Origin: Obelidium mucronatum | Taxonomy: Eukaryota; Chytridiomycota; Chytridiomycetes; Chytridiales; Chytriomycetaceae | DNA length: 64,000 nt | Direction: 5' to 3' | Assembly (NCBI GenBank): GCA_025765595.1 | Contig: JAIVFH010000049.1 | Coordinates: 62,001 to 126,000, forward strand | Shown: positions 55,658 to 64,000 of the stretch, piece after piece | Layout: the number at the start of each line of letters is the position of its first letter | How positions within the stretch are numbered: position 1 is the first letter of the stretch | Made by a program: the position numbers and the translations under genes | The notes under the pieces: generated by a model | Databases searched by the model: none | What the model was told of the DNA's origin: nothing | The model's input: the letters and a program-made list of their open reading frames with translations, nothing else

Positions 55658-56254
55658 CTAATTTCTGTCCAGTTCAGGCATACGCAGAATATCCTTTCTC
55701 TTGTTTTTGGAATGTTCCACCAAATCGGCCCAGAATCCAAACGCTTCCACTTCAGGTGGGGTTGGTTTCGCCTGTGTGACCCAATAGTAGATATCCCAGT
55801 CGTTCTGTTTTTTGTTGGAAAACCAAACCATGTTATTATTCATCTATCCAATACAATACAAAAAAAGCAAACAAACCTCTTCCAACAACGAATCCAACTG
55901 CTCCAACTCCAACGCACTCATCCCAGCCAATCTCGTTTTGTCCACAAACGTTGACAAGAGCAAATCCGCCTCCAAAATCCCTCTCTTTCGCACACTCCAC
56001 AGCAGTCTTGCCCGCTTATTGTCCAATGGTTCATTCTGTGGGCGAATGGGCTTTGGGATTTTGATTGTGAATTCGATGCGGTCGCCTTGGTCGTCCGATG
56101 TTGGCGGGGTTCTGGCCCATTCTTCTGAGAAAGTGGACTTCGTTGTTGCTGATGATGATGAGTAGCGGACTTTAAATGCCTTGCTGCTATGGCATGCAAT
56201 GGGATTGAGGAGTCTGGCTGTGCAAGAAGACGTGGGTTTGATGAAGCGAATCAT
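55658..56254 (-). CDS. SDH5: succinate dehydrogenase assembly factor 2 (SDHAF2/Sdh5)
   Basis: Start MIRFIKPTSSCTARLLNPIA with a Ser/Arg-rich mitochondrial presequence (KAFKVRYSSSSATTKST). The conserved core is LDNKRARLLWSVRKRGILEA then DLLLSTFVDK and MSALELEQLDSLLEE. Across an intron, NDWDIYYWVTQAKPTPPEVE completes the family motif (RKRG-x-LE-x-D-x-LL ... DWDIYYW). The protein promotes covalent flavinylation of succinate dehydrogenase. It ends MPELDRN. Confidence 0.92.
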
Positions 56255-56351
56255 TGTTTTCAAGTATTTTTTTATTGGCAAAAAGAAGTTCCGAGATCCT
56301 TGACGTTTCCAGAACGAAAAACAGAAAGGGAGACAAAGCAAAAAAAAACTC

Positions 56352-58823
56352 ATGTCGTCTGTCCATTGTTACTTTTGCGGCGGAGTTTCTTGCAAATACG
56401 AAAACTATAAACTATGGACACGCGATGAAGCCCATCCCAACGCAATCGACGGGCTTTATTCTACATGGTAGTGCACAACATTTGGGGGGACACAGATACA
56501 TCAAAGTGACTTTAAAAAACTTTAAACAAGGATCACACCCTCGATTCTAGCTATGCAAAGGCCATCGACGCGTTTGATGAACGAGTATAATCTAATCACG
56601 GTGTTCAAAGAAGCAGGAATCAAATCTATATTCAATCTACAGATTGCAAATGAACATTCTAATTGTGGAGATGGAATCGATCCACGATGTGGGAGTTCTG
56701 GCTTTAGTTATGTCCCAGAAGATTGGATGAACGAAGGGATTTCACATTATGGATTCGGATGGTTCGTCAAGGAAAAAAAATGCGCGACGCAACTTTTTTT
56801 ATGAGAGACTCAATTTCATTTTATCGTGTTTAGGGCGGATATGGATGTTCCTGAAAAGAGCTATATGCTTCAAATTGTTCAAGTTATGGCACACGATTTG
56901 GATATCTTGAATGGGAAAGTCGCGGTTCATTGCCATGCTGGACTTGGTAATTGCATACATAAAAAAGGCTGAATGAATTGATGCTGAATATTCAAATAAG
57001 GAAGAACCGGACTGACGATTGCTTGTTATCTTGTTTACGCTCAAAACAAAACTCCACACGAAGTACGTATCCCTTCCAAAGAAAGAAATTCATTGTATCC
57101 TTAACCATACCATACATATTTAAACTATAGGCGATTCGATTTGTACGACATGCACGGTATTTGTTGTAGTTGATTTATTAATTCGATGCATGGTTTTGAC
57201 ACAAAAAAAAACAGGCCTAAGTCAGTCCAAACAGCAAAACAACAGGCTTTTGTCCACCAATTTAAAGATTACCTTATAACCCTTAACGCAATCTACCCAA
57301 TCACGATATCGCGACCCTTTTTCAGTCCTCACAAGGACCCAGCGATAAGGATCAGCGAAGATCAAGAAATATCTTCTTCATATGCTACAATGGATTCTGT
57401 TTCGATTGCTAGCAGCTCTTTGGTCGCTACGCCAACCAAAATCGTGAACATAATCGTCAAGCCGATTACATTCCACGAAATGATGGAAAACCAGCGGTTG
57501 TTCTTACACGGAATGGAATTGAGGTCTTTATGGAATGTACCAAAGGTATGACTTGTTGGTCCTTGGGTGGGAATTTCATGTGTTCGTTGCTCACTCGGGC
57601 GAAAAAAAACCTGCAGATTGTTCATGTTCTCACAAAACAACTCAAATCAATTCTCTTATCATCTTCATCATTGTCACTTTCGAATCACTTGGAATCTTCA
57701 AACTACATGTGTCAACGGATATCTTCTTTCCAGTACAACTCAAAAATTGATTCTGATATGTTGAATTTGATGCGGGAAATTAATTTCGGGAATTGGAGTG
57801 TCGGCAAGAATCCTCATTCGGAAGAAATTTCAACGCAGCAAAAGGAGAATTTGAGTGGTGGTGGTGTGGCGACTTGTTGGGAAGAGCTGGAGGAAGAAAT
57901 GGAAATGGAGACTGGATATCACCTGAACAAAACAAGGCGGAACTCTTTGAATTTGGGTCAAATATCATTGCTGATTGACTTGTTGCTATTCTGGATTTCC
58001 CAGTTGAAGGTTTTTATTAAAAACAAAACTCCTTCTCTTTTATGTCAGTTTTCCAAATGATGTGAATATAAATAGGACCCATTCCTCTCTGATAAGCTAG
58101 TGCACGCTATTATTAGAATCTGTGAATCTGATCCACTACCGACTATTCATAAAGCTCTTTCAGCAGTGGAAGTCTTGGACAAGCAAGTGTACTGGACGTT
58201 AAATGTATTTATGGATATGTATCGCCATGTATGTTGTGATTGAAAATGATGAAAGCAATATTTTAATTCGCCTTTTTTTTTTTTTTTTTTTGGAAAGTTG
58301 TCCCCAGAAACTGCAACTACGGAATCACTGCATCGAATAGCAACACTACTGACATCTCATAGAAAATCAAACATCCCTACTGTAGTCCAGGCAAACGGTG
58401 CACTTTTGCCAAGAATATCCAACACAGCGCAGAAGCATTCCACACCAGCCAATGATTTTGAATCGACGGAACGACCCAGAACAGAATCTGAGAACGCCAA
58501 CGCGCTGCCTAAACTTACTCGGAAACCCGAGGACACTGGAAGGAAAAGAGTAGCATCAGAACCACCGCCATTACTGTCCAGCGCAGCTGCGCCACTAGCG
58601 CACAAAGCACCTGGAAACAAGGGATTCGATCTGTTTAGTGGCTTAATCAGTGGAAATCATCTGTCGCCATCGTCTGTGTGGGGAATTACACGCTTCTTGC
58701 AGGTACGGTTTTTGTGCCACCAAAAGCAAACTCAAACAGCGAATGCTATTTTTGTAGATGATAATTGAAAACGTTGAAATCGAAGAAGAAACGAGACCAA
58801 TATTTAAGATAAATAATAAATAA
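56352..58823 (+). CDS. PTPDC1/CDC14-like dual-specificity phosphatase
   Basis: Many short exons. The first (MSSVHCYFCGGVSCKYENYK, LWTRDEAHPNAIDGLYSTW) splices into ITPSILAMQRPSTRLMNEYN, then FKEAGIKSIFNLQIANEHSN, GFSYVPEDWMNEGISHYGFG and VAVHCHAGL|GRTGLTIACYLVYA. The last has the CX5R P-loop (HCHAGLGRT) with the preceding His. AIRFVRHARPKSVQTAKQQA follows. The C-terminal half is Ser/Thr-rich and unstructured; the last exon is MIIENVEIEEETRPIFK. The Cys-rich start and the sequence order match PTPDC1, a phosphatase connected with centrosomes and cilium length in animals. Exon ends in 57.0-58.3 kb are approximate. Confidence 0.88.
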
Positions 58824-58835
58824 CTCTGAATAATT

Positions 58836-60170
58836 ATGTTTCCGCTCGAAATACAACTTCAAATCTTCGAGGCCCTTGCCAAAGACACATCGACGACAAT
58901 CCATCAAATCCAGCATTTACTTTATGCTTCGCCGCTTCTTCTCCGTCGAATAACTCAGTCTCACCAGCACTTGCTGCAACCCTTTGTTTTGTCACGGTTA
59001 AACTTGACACTTGATTTACTCCTTGTCAGAGTGCTTAATGGCAACCCAACTCTTCTTTCAAAAAACGGAATTGTTGTCAAGATCGACTGGTGGCATCTCT
59101 TGCGGCTGTCCCAGCAGGACCTTTTGTGTGAACGCTGTTTCCAAACATCGCCCGCAGTTGGTTGTGATGGGGCCATCCAAGCATCCGCGTTCGAATCAAA
59201 GAACTTGCAAATCAAAGTTTATTCCACTTTGTTGCAGCCTGTTTCGTGGAAGCGGGACTGGGCAGTGTGTCCTCCATGTTGTTTTCGACAACTGGACACA
59301 GCTGGTTGCTTGAAGGATGCACGGAAAGCAAAAGCGGCTGCTGCTATTGAACCAATTACGATTTTGGATTTATCAGCTAGCAAGAACCAGGAGGATTCAT
59401 TGTTTAATGTTGCGGAATCAACTACTTCGAGGGTTGTTCAAGAATGGAGGGACCGAGCGGTTGCGCGGAAGAAACAACGCACTGCTCTAAGAAATGAACA
59501 AAAATCAGAGCGAAGAAGGTGGGGAGGTGGGGGAGTGTCGGGTTGGAGTTTTGGCTTGGAAGATGAGGTTGACAATGAGGACTCCGATGATGAGGACGAT
59601 AGTGGCTTTGATTTTGGGGACCAGGAGCCAAAAGAATTGCCGTCGGAAATTTCTCTGCTGGTCCATCCTGTTGCATCAGCAGTTGAGGGGGACAGCGTCA
59701 GTTGTTCCCATCCGAACCACACGAATTTATCAGCTATACTCTCCAAAAAGTGTGACGGGTGTGGACACCGATTCTGCCGAACTTGCATCAATAGTATTGA
59801 TGCTTGTGAAAGCTGTAATGCACAGTTATGTTTGGGCTGTTTTCCCCCACCTCTGAACTTCTTCCAGAATTCTGCATTCAATAGCGAGAATGTTGCTTTA
59901 TATGCGGATATTGATCGATGCAATCGAAAAGACCGTGTTCTGGAGCTGTCTTTTGGCGGCACATCATCAGTTGGGAGGCTATTGAAATGTTCCTCTTGTA
60001 ATGCACCGGCCTGCGCGGGATGTGGGGATTTAGAAGATTGGATGCTTAAAGTTTCAGGGTATGGAGGGAGTGACGGTGGCGGCGCCCGAAGAGAGCAGGA
60101 CTTTATATGCGTTGATTGCCGTGACTGCAAGAGCCGCATGAACTTTGACTACTCTTCTTGGTGGGATTAG
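58836..60170 (+). CDS. F-box-like, Cys-rich zinc-binding protein (444 aa)
   Basis: Single exon. It opens with an F-box-like stretch (MFPLEIQLQIFEALAKDTST, LLYASPLLLRRITQ). CERCFQTSPAVGC and CPPCC follow; the centre has a basic coiled segment (RVVQEWRDRAVARKKQRTAL) and an acidic run (EVDNEDSDDEDDSGFDFGD). The C-terminal third has about ten C-x2-C pairs, including KKCDGCGHRFCRTCINSIDA, CESCNAQLCLGCF, LLKCSSCNAPACAGCG and ICVDCRDC. Such architecture fits a ubiquitin-ligase adaptor with zinc fingers, but the specific family was not recognised. It starts 12 bp after the stop of the phosphatase gene. Confidence 0.75.
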   Translation: MFPLEIQLQIFEALAKDTSTTIHQIQHLLYASPLLLRRITQSHQHLLQPFVLSRLNLTLDLLLVRVLNGNPTLLSKNGIVVKIDWWHLLRLSQQDLLCERCFQTSPAVGCDGAIQASAFESKNLQIKVYSTLLQPVSWKRDWAVCPPCCFRQLDTAGCLKDARKAKAAAAIEPITILDLSASKNQEDSLFNVAESTTSRVVQEWRDRAVARKKQRTALRNEQKSERRRWGGGGVSGWSFGLEDEVDNEDSDDEDDSGFDFGDQEPKELPSEISLLVHPVASAVEGDSVSCSHPNHTNLSAILSKKCDGCGHRFCRTCINSIDACESCNAQLCLGCFPPPLNFFQNSAFNSENVALYADIDRCNRKDRVLELSFGGTSSVGRLLKCSSCNAPACAGCGDLEDWMLKVSGYGGSDGGGARREQDFICVDCRDCKSRMNFDYSSWWD

Positions 60171-60231
60171 TTTTATTAATTGGGCTTCCTCATTTCAACA
60201 TGTTGTTTGTAAAAATATATTTCGTTGTTCG

Positions 60232-60960
60232 TTATTTGCGCGATTTAGAGTTTGTGACTGCCAAGAGACCGGACAGATCGATTCCACTCCCTTCTTGCTC
60301 CTGCTTGAAACTAACCATCATATCTTTAAATGCTGAAAAGTCGCCAATTGTCGCCATCATATCAAATACATCTCCCTCAAGTTGCTCCGGTCGTGATCTA
60401 AATCGTTTTCAACAATCCAAAAAGGACAACGAATATTATTCACCTCAACATATTCAAGAATTCAGACATAGTGAAATCCGGTATCTCCGCACGAAGCTTT
60501 TTTTCAATATAGGCTTCGACTTTCACATTCTATGAATCGGTCAATTGACTGTATCTCTGCAAACCTCGAAGGACTTACATAAGCACTGAAAATATCCATA
60601 TAAATGAGTTTGTTTTCATCTTCAGTCGTGGAAAAGTGTTTGCAGTTTGATTCCATAAACTTGTTTTGAAAGTCAACAAACGCATCATCTTCAATATTTG
60701 TCGTGTTAGATACTATCCCTCGCGCCCGCAGCCCAAGTCATATTCCATAAAATATTGGCATGCATACCCATTAAAAGATCCTCGAGGGTCCCTACAATCA
60801 AGTCAAACAATTCATCTTCCCGTGTCACTCCAACTCCACCATCGACGAAGTCTTCTCCATCGTCGTCACCCCAGTCCATATCATTTGAAGTCTGAATCGT
60901 ACTCGAAATATCAACAATATTCTTTGAATTCAGTAGAGACGATCGAATCGTGGCAGCCAT
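60232..60960 (-). CDS. ARL2-binding protein (BART/ARL2BP)
   Basis: Four exons by frame. Start MAATIRSSLLNSKNIVDISS, an acidic stretch (MDWGDDDGEDFVDGG), then FDLIVGTLEDLLMG. Next come FQNKFMESNCKHFSTTEDEN then KLIYMDIFSAYV, followed by VEAYIEKKLRAEIPDFTMSE and FLNMLR. The last exon is FDMMATIGDFSAFKDMMVSF, KQEQEGSGIDLSGLLAV. These match the helical BART domain, including the D-F-x-x-F-K and the ending G-x-x-LDLS-GL. It is an effector of ARL2/ARL3 GTPases, with roles in cilia and mitochondria. Confidence 0.88.
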
Positions 60961-61138
60961 TTTTATTTTAGATATTTTTCATTGCTCAACCAAAGTGACA
61001 AATTCCCTCAAATTCCACTCATTCAACCTCTGAGTTTGTCGACATTTTATTCACGGTGCTGGAGTCTGCAAACAATAGTTGCCGAGACCACACAGCCCAT
61101 TTCAAAATACAACACCAAGAACCAAAACCTAAACACTC

Positions 61139-61452
61139 CTAAACTTCCCATACACGCACAATTAGTCGCTTTCTCTGATACCTTACTGCCACCATGGCCC
61201 TAGAGCTGAAGCCTACAATTCCATGCAACGCGAAGACAACAAATGTGGCATCTGTCAAACTTCGGTGTTCAAAGACATTAACACCGCCCAAGACCAGCTT
61301 CAATTGCGTGATAGTCATTAGCAAGGTCGGAATGATCAACTTGGCCAAGGAATCCAGCAAAGAAGATAAAAGCAAAGAATACAAGAAGAGTCAGACATGT
61401 TACAATGTTTTTAAGAATACAGGCTATTTTGCGTGTTCCAACAAATTCCTCA
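61139..61452 (-). pseudogene. partial inverted copy of a MARCH-like membrane region
   Basis: Minus-strand frames read FVGTRKIACILKNIVTCLTL then LVFFAFIFFAGFLGQ, shifting to AKLIIPTLLMTITQLKLVLG and FALHGIVGFSSRAMVAVRYQ. The order matches the two membrane helices of the adjacent plus-strand MARCH gene (ILTFSTLVLFAGFLAKFF and LTAGLALVGLLGASSSVAG). No RINGv finger is present. It begins about 20 bp from the start of the intact gene, so the two are head to head. A spliced but RING-less gene is an alternative. Confidence 0.45.
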
Positions 61453-61468
61453 TTATAAATTGGACAAC

Positions 61469-62529
61469 ATGAGCAAGAACCACCTTCAGGAACACATTCT
61501 GGAAGAGGAAGAGTGGGAGTACTGGGAGGGCTTCAACTTCAAGGGATCTGAACGATCCGAGACCGAAAATGTCAATCATGAAGCAGAGGGGCTTGTGTCA
61601 TCCCCATCCATTCTGCATCAGAGTGATGAATCCAAGCATTCAAGTCAGTCCCCTCCTCTACCAACACTCGAAACCAACCAGCAGCAACAGCAGAAGCAGA
61701 AACAGAACAGAGACCAAGATCAACATCGCACTTGCAGAATCTGTTTCTGCAGTGAAGACTCCGAAGATGATGATGGCAATCAAGAGCCTCTTGACAATGA
61801 TCCCGCTATTGATTTGGGTCGCCTCATTTCTCCCTGTAAATGCAAAGGGTCAATGAAATACGTGCATTTGAGTTGTCTAAACGAGTGGCGAAAGGTTCAT
61901 ATCCGCCCCAACTTTATTCTCTTATTGACCCCCCCAACAATCAGGTTACCGCAAACAACAACTCCTTCTTCAAATGTGATCAATGCAACTACGAATACCA
62001 CTTTGAACGCACAAAATGGGCTCACGTGCTCAGAAACAACCTCCTCATCACTTTTCTTGCGATCCTTACATTCTCAACTTTGGTCCTCTTTGCGGGATTT
62101 CTGGCCAAATTCTTCATTTGGGCTTTTTTAAGAGGATCGATCGCAGAGCTGATGCAGATTTCCGCGGATGATTTGGAGGATGACTTTGATGTTCTTGTGC
62201 ATCGGTTTTTGACGGATGAAACGTTGCTTTCTTGGTACCATGTGAATTGGGTGCATTTGACGGCGGGATTGGCTCTGGTGGGGCTTTTAGGCGCTTCGTC
62301 TTCAGTGGCTGGAGTTGGGCTCTATCGGGTTACAGCAATGCGGAGGGCGGTGCGAGTGCAAAATGACGGGTTGGGAGGAGCATTAACAGTAGTAACTATA
62401 ATCATTGGATGCTTGAAAGCATTGTGGTGGGTGTACAATAGTTCACGAATGGTTTGTATGAAGAGTTTGGAAATGATGGAGCAACGAATATTGGACATTG
62501 ACGAAGACGTTGAAGATGCTAAAATCTGA
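61469..62529 (+). CDS. RINGv (MARCH-type) membrane E3 ubiquitin ligase
   Basis: The first exon starts MSKNHLQEHILEEEEWEYWE, has a poly-Gln/Lys stretch, and then the RINGv finger: CRICFCSEDSEDDDG, ISPCKCKGSMKYVHLSCLNE, WRK. A 50-nt intron (about 61890-61941) joins in phase 0 to VTANNNSFFKCDQCNYEYHF. The complete C4HC3 ligand set is present. TM helices ITFLAILTFSTLVLFAGFLA and HLTAGLALVGLLGASSSVAG follow, with a cytosolic C-terminus ending DIDEDVEDAKI. Such ligases ubiquitinate membrane proteins in the ER or endosomes. Confidence 0.88.
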
Positions 62530-62657
62530 ATCAAATGTATATCCGCAGTTACCTTTGCCTTGTATTCTTAAAAAGTAAAAACATCATATGTTGTGAAATA
62601 TGGAGAAGATTAACCTTACGGAATATTGTCAAATACTCTCTCTACCGTCTCTCTTCG

Positions 62658-63539
62658 ATGAACGAAACATCCTCCACAATACAGTGGCAAGATCAAATTG
62701 CGATAGAAATGGGATATTCTATTATGTCAGCTGTGGCTGGCCAATTTCTGGTGTACTCAATCTACATGTACTTCACGACGCACGAACTCAAAGAGATCAA
62801 ACGCCCTTTCAACATTCTCATGTTTTTGGGGACTATTTCTGGAGTATTTGTAGGCTATGGCTTTGCTGAAAGTGTTAAGCTCGACCACTATCGCGGAACC
62901 ACCAAAGTGGAAATCATGGAAATAGTGGGTCTTGCGGGTGCTGAACTGATGTACATTCTAGTTTCCTGGATCCGATCGTCTGATCTCATGAAAAGAAATA
63001 ACCCCGCGTCTTTCAGATTCATGAATGTGTTTGTGAAAATATCGCCATTGGTTTTCAGTCTTCCTGGAGTTGCCAAGTTACTGCAGGACTATGGTCCTAC
63101 CGTTTGGGTGCAGAAATTCAAGCTTTTGGTGACTATTGCTACGTTCATGGCTGCTGGGGCCACGGCATTGTGCGACACGATATTCTTGAACTGTTTCATT
63201 CGGTTTCTTTTGAAAAGTAAGGAAGCCTTGGATACCATCGAAAGAGATTTCACTATCATATCTGAGCATGGAGTGTTTTGTTCACTCTGCATTTATGCCG
63301 GTGGGATAGTGTTTGTGACTTGTATTCTGATTGGAGAAGCCAGTGAATTTTACAATCTGGTCACCAGCTTCGTCTACATTTCATTGTTGGCATGTATGTC
63401 ATCGTTGTTGATGATGAAAGTACGGCTGGAATACTATCGAAAGCCCCAAACAAATTCATTTCATCAAGAACTTGAAGTTCTTACCGAGACATCGTCCGCT
63501 GGGGGAAAAAAGAAGAATCACAAAACGGAATTTGCATAG
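62658..63539 (+). CDS. 7TM-like membrane protein, tandem member 1
   Basis: Intronless, start MNETSSTIQWQDQIAIEMGY with an N-glycosylation site. About seven hydrophobic helices: IMSAVAGQFLVYSIYMYF, ILMFLGTISGVFVGYGFA, IVGLAGAELMYILVSWI, ISPLVFSLPGVAKLL, LLVTIATFMAAGATALCDTI, SLCIYAGGIVFVTCILIG and LVTSFVYISLLACMSSLLMM. The cytosolic tail is basic (GGKKKNHKTEFA). A second copy begins 270 bp downstream. The topology resembles a receptor, but no known GPCR class signature was recognised. Confidence 0.72.
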   Translation: MNETSSTIQWQDQIAIEMGYSIMSAVAGQFLVYSIYMYFTTHELKEIKRPFNILMFLGTISGVFVGYGFAESVKLDHYRGTTKVEIMEIVGLAGAELMYILVSWIRSSDLMKRNNPASFRFMNVFVKISPLVFSLPGVAKLLQDYGPTVWVQKFKLLVTIATFMAAGATALCDTIFLNCFIRFLLKSKEALDTIERDFTIISEHGVFCSLCIYAGGIVFVTCILIGEASEFYNLVTSFVYISLLACMSSLLMMKVRLEYYRKPQTNSFHQELEVLTETSSAGGKKKNHKTEFA

Positions 63540-63808
63540 CTTCATTGACATAACATAGTAAGCAAAACTCTTGAGATAGTTTTGACTGCATATTTTGAAC
63601 TCTGGGGGTAAGGGCTTCAAGAAACCAGAAAGAGAAAAAAATAAAAAATAAAAGAAAAAAAAAGAAAAAGAAAAAAAACACGATACAAAGTTGAAATTTA
63701 TTGATTGGATGTTTCCACCATACATTGTGCATTGGTTTTTTTTCTTTTAGATTTTGAGATGATTTGCAATTACTGTTTTTCTGAGATTTACACCAGCCCC
63801 TGCCTGCA

Positions 63809-64000
63809 ATGCCCGCCCAGTTCAGAAATACAACGTCCAATGATATTTGGCAAGACCAAGTCGCGATTCACGTTGGATATACTGTGACAGCTCTGCTGAT
63901 ACTCCAGTTCCTTGGTTACTGCATCTACGCGTTATCCTCAAGGCCGGACTTTAAAGAACTCAAACGCCCCTTCAACACTTTGATGCTTTTCGGAACAATA
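63809..64000 (+). CDS. 7TM-like membrane protein, tandem member 2 (partial, cut by window end)
   Basis: ATG 63809 opens MPAQFRNTTSNDIWQDQVAI, HVGYTVTALLILQFLGYCIY, then DFKELKRPFNTLMLFGTI. It aligns closely with the start of the preceding gene (WQDQIAIEMGY, HELKEIKRPFNILMFLGTI). The rest lies beyond the window. Confidence 0.75.
   Translation, partial: MPAQFRNTTSNDIWQDQVAIHVGYTVTALLILQFLGYCIYALSSRPDFKELKRPFNTLMLFGTI

Noticed and set aside
59438..60139. 233-aa minus-strand ORF
   Set aside because: Antisense of the F-box-like Cys-rich gene; no domain.
1..64000. CRISPR array, bacterial operon or prophage features
   Set aside because: Spliceosomal introns throughout and eukaryotic gene families; no regularly spaced direct repeats with spacers were seen.

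Overview
This is a eukaryotic nuclear window, and the gene set points to a zoosporic (chytrid-type) fungus. Typical fungal parts are present: a CFEM-like GPI protein, an STT4-type PI 4-kinase and a Rim2-type carrier. So are genes normally kept by flagellated lineages: an ARL2BP homologue, a PTPDC1-like phosphatase and the tubulin cofactor TBCE. Genes are packed on both strands, sometimes with only 12-42 bp between coding regions. They are cut by many short GT-AG introns, most of them 45-60 nt, often with a CTAAC-like branch site. The species cannot be named from the sequence. Almost every multi-exon model here was rebuilt by hand from frame continuity and splice signals, so exon ends are predictions.

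Layout. 1-2727: MAP4K/GCK-like kinase with a CNH domain (minus, 3' end outside the window). 3.0-4.0 kb: two small unknown genes. 4.1-6.4 kb: tandem pair of 361-residue unknown proteins; a decayed third copy lies at 29.8-30.6 kb. 6.5-8.2 kb: SET-domain methyltransferase. 8406-13633: complete Ty1/copia retrotransposon with LTRs and a 5-bp target duplication but a broken pol. 14.2-15.0 kb: GC-rich TALE homeobox gene with a reading-frame problem. 15.2-21.8 kb: four tandem cation diffusion facilitator (CDF) genes. 22.2-24.1 kb: tandem NUDIX CoA-diphosphatase-like pair. 24.2-24.9 kb: CFEM-like GPI protein. 25.1-28.0 kb: an ARID-chromo-chromoshadow protein followed by a shorter chromo-chromoshadow paralogue. 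28.1-29.6 kb: pyrimidine-nucleotide mitochondrial carrier. 30.7-37.3 kb: PI 4-kinase III alpha (STT4).

37.3-37.9 kb: small TPR-like protein. 38.0-39.1 kb: secreted protein gene interrupted by a 648-bp TA-flanked inverted-repeat element. 39.3-39.8 kb: secreted Thr/His/Tyr-rich protein. 40.1-41.6 kb: casein kinase 2 beta. 41.8-42.8 kb: multipass membrane protein. 43.4-44.1 kb: incomplete RINGv-like locus. 44.4-46.1 kb: MFSD5-type transporter. 46.3-54.0 kb: three members of an unrecognised two-TM protein family, interleaved with a mitochondrial-type threonyl-tRNA synthetase and TBCE. 54.4-55.1 kb: secreted PAN/Apple-like protein. 55.7-56.3 kb: SDHAF2. 56.4-58.8 kb: PTPDC1-like phosphatase. 58.8-60.2 kb: F-box-like Cys-rich protein. 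60.2-61.0 kb: ARL2BP. 61.1-62.5 kb: a MARCH-type E3 ligase with an inverted partial copy beside it. 62.7-64.0 kb: tandem 7TM-like proteins, the last cut by the window edge.

The recurrent theme is local duplication followed by divergence. CDF, NUDIX, HP1-like, the 361-aa family, the two-TM family, MARCH and 7TM genes all show it, and in several arrays one copy keeps a canonical active site while its neighbour has lost it. The most unusual items are the CDF array with two members lacking the canonical metal ligands, the ARID-chromo-chromoshadow fusion, the two-TM family, and the transposon insertion whose host gene reads in frame on both sides.
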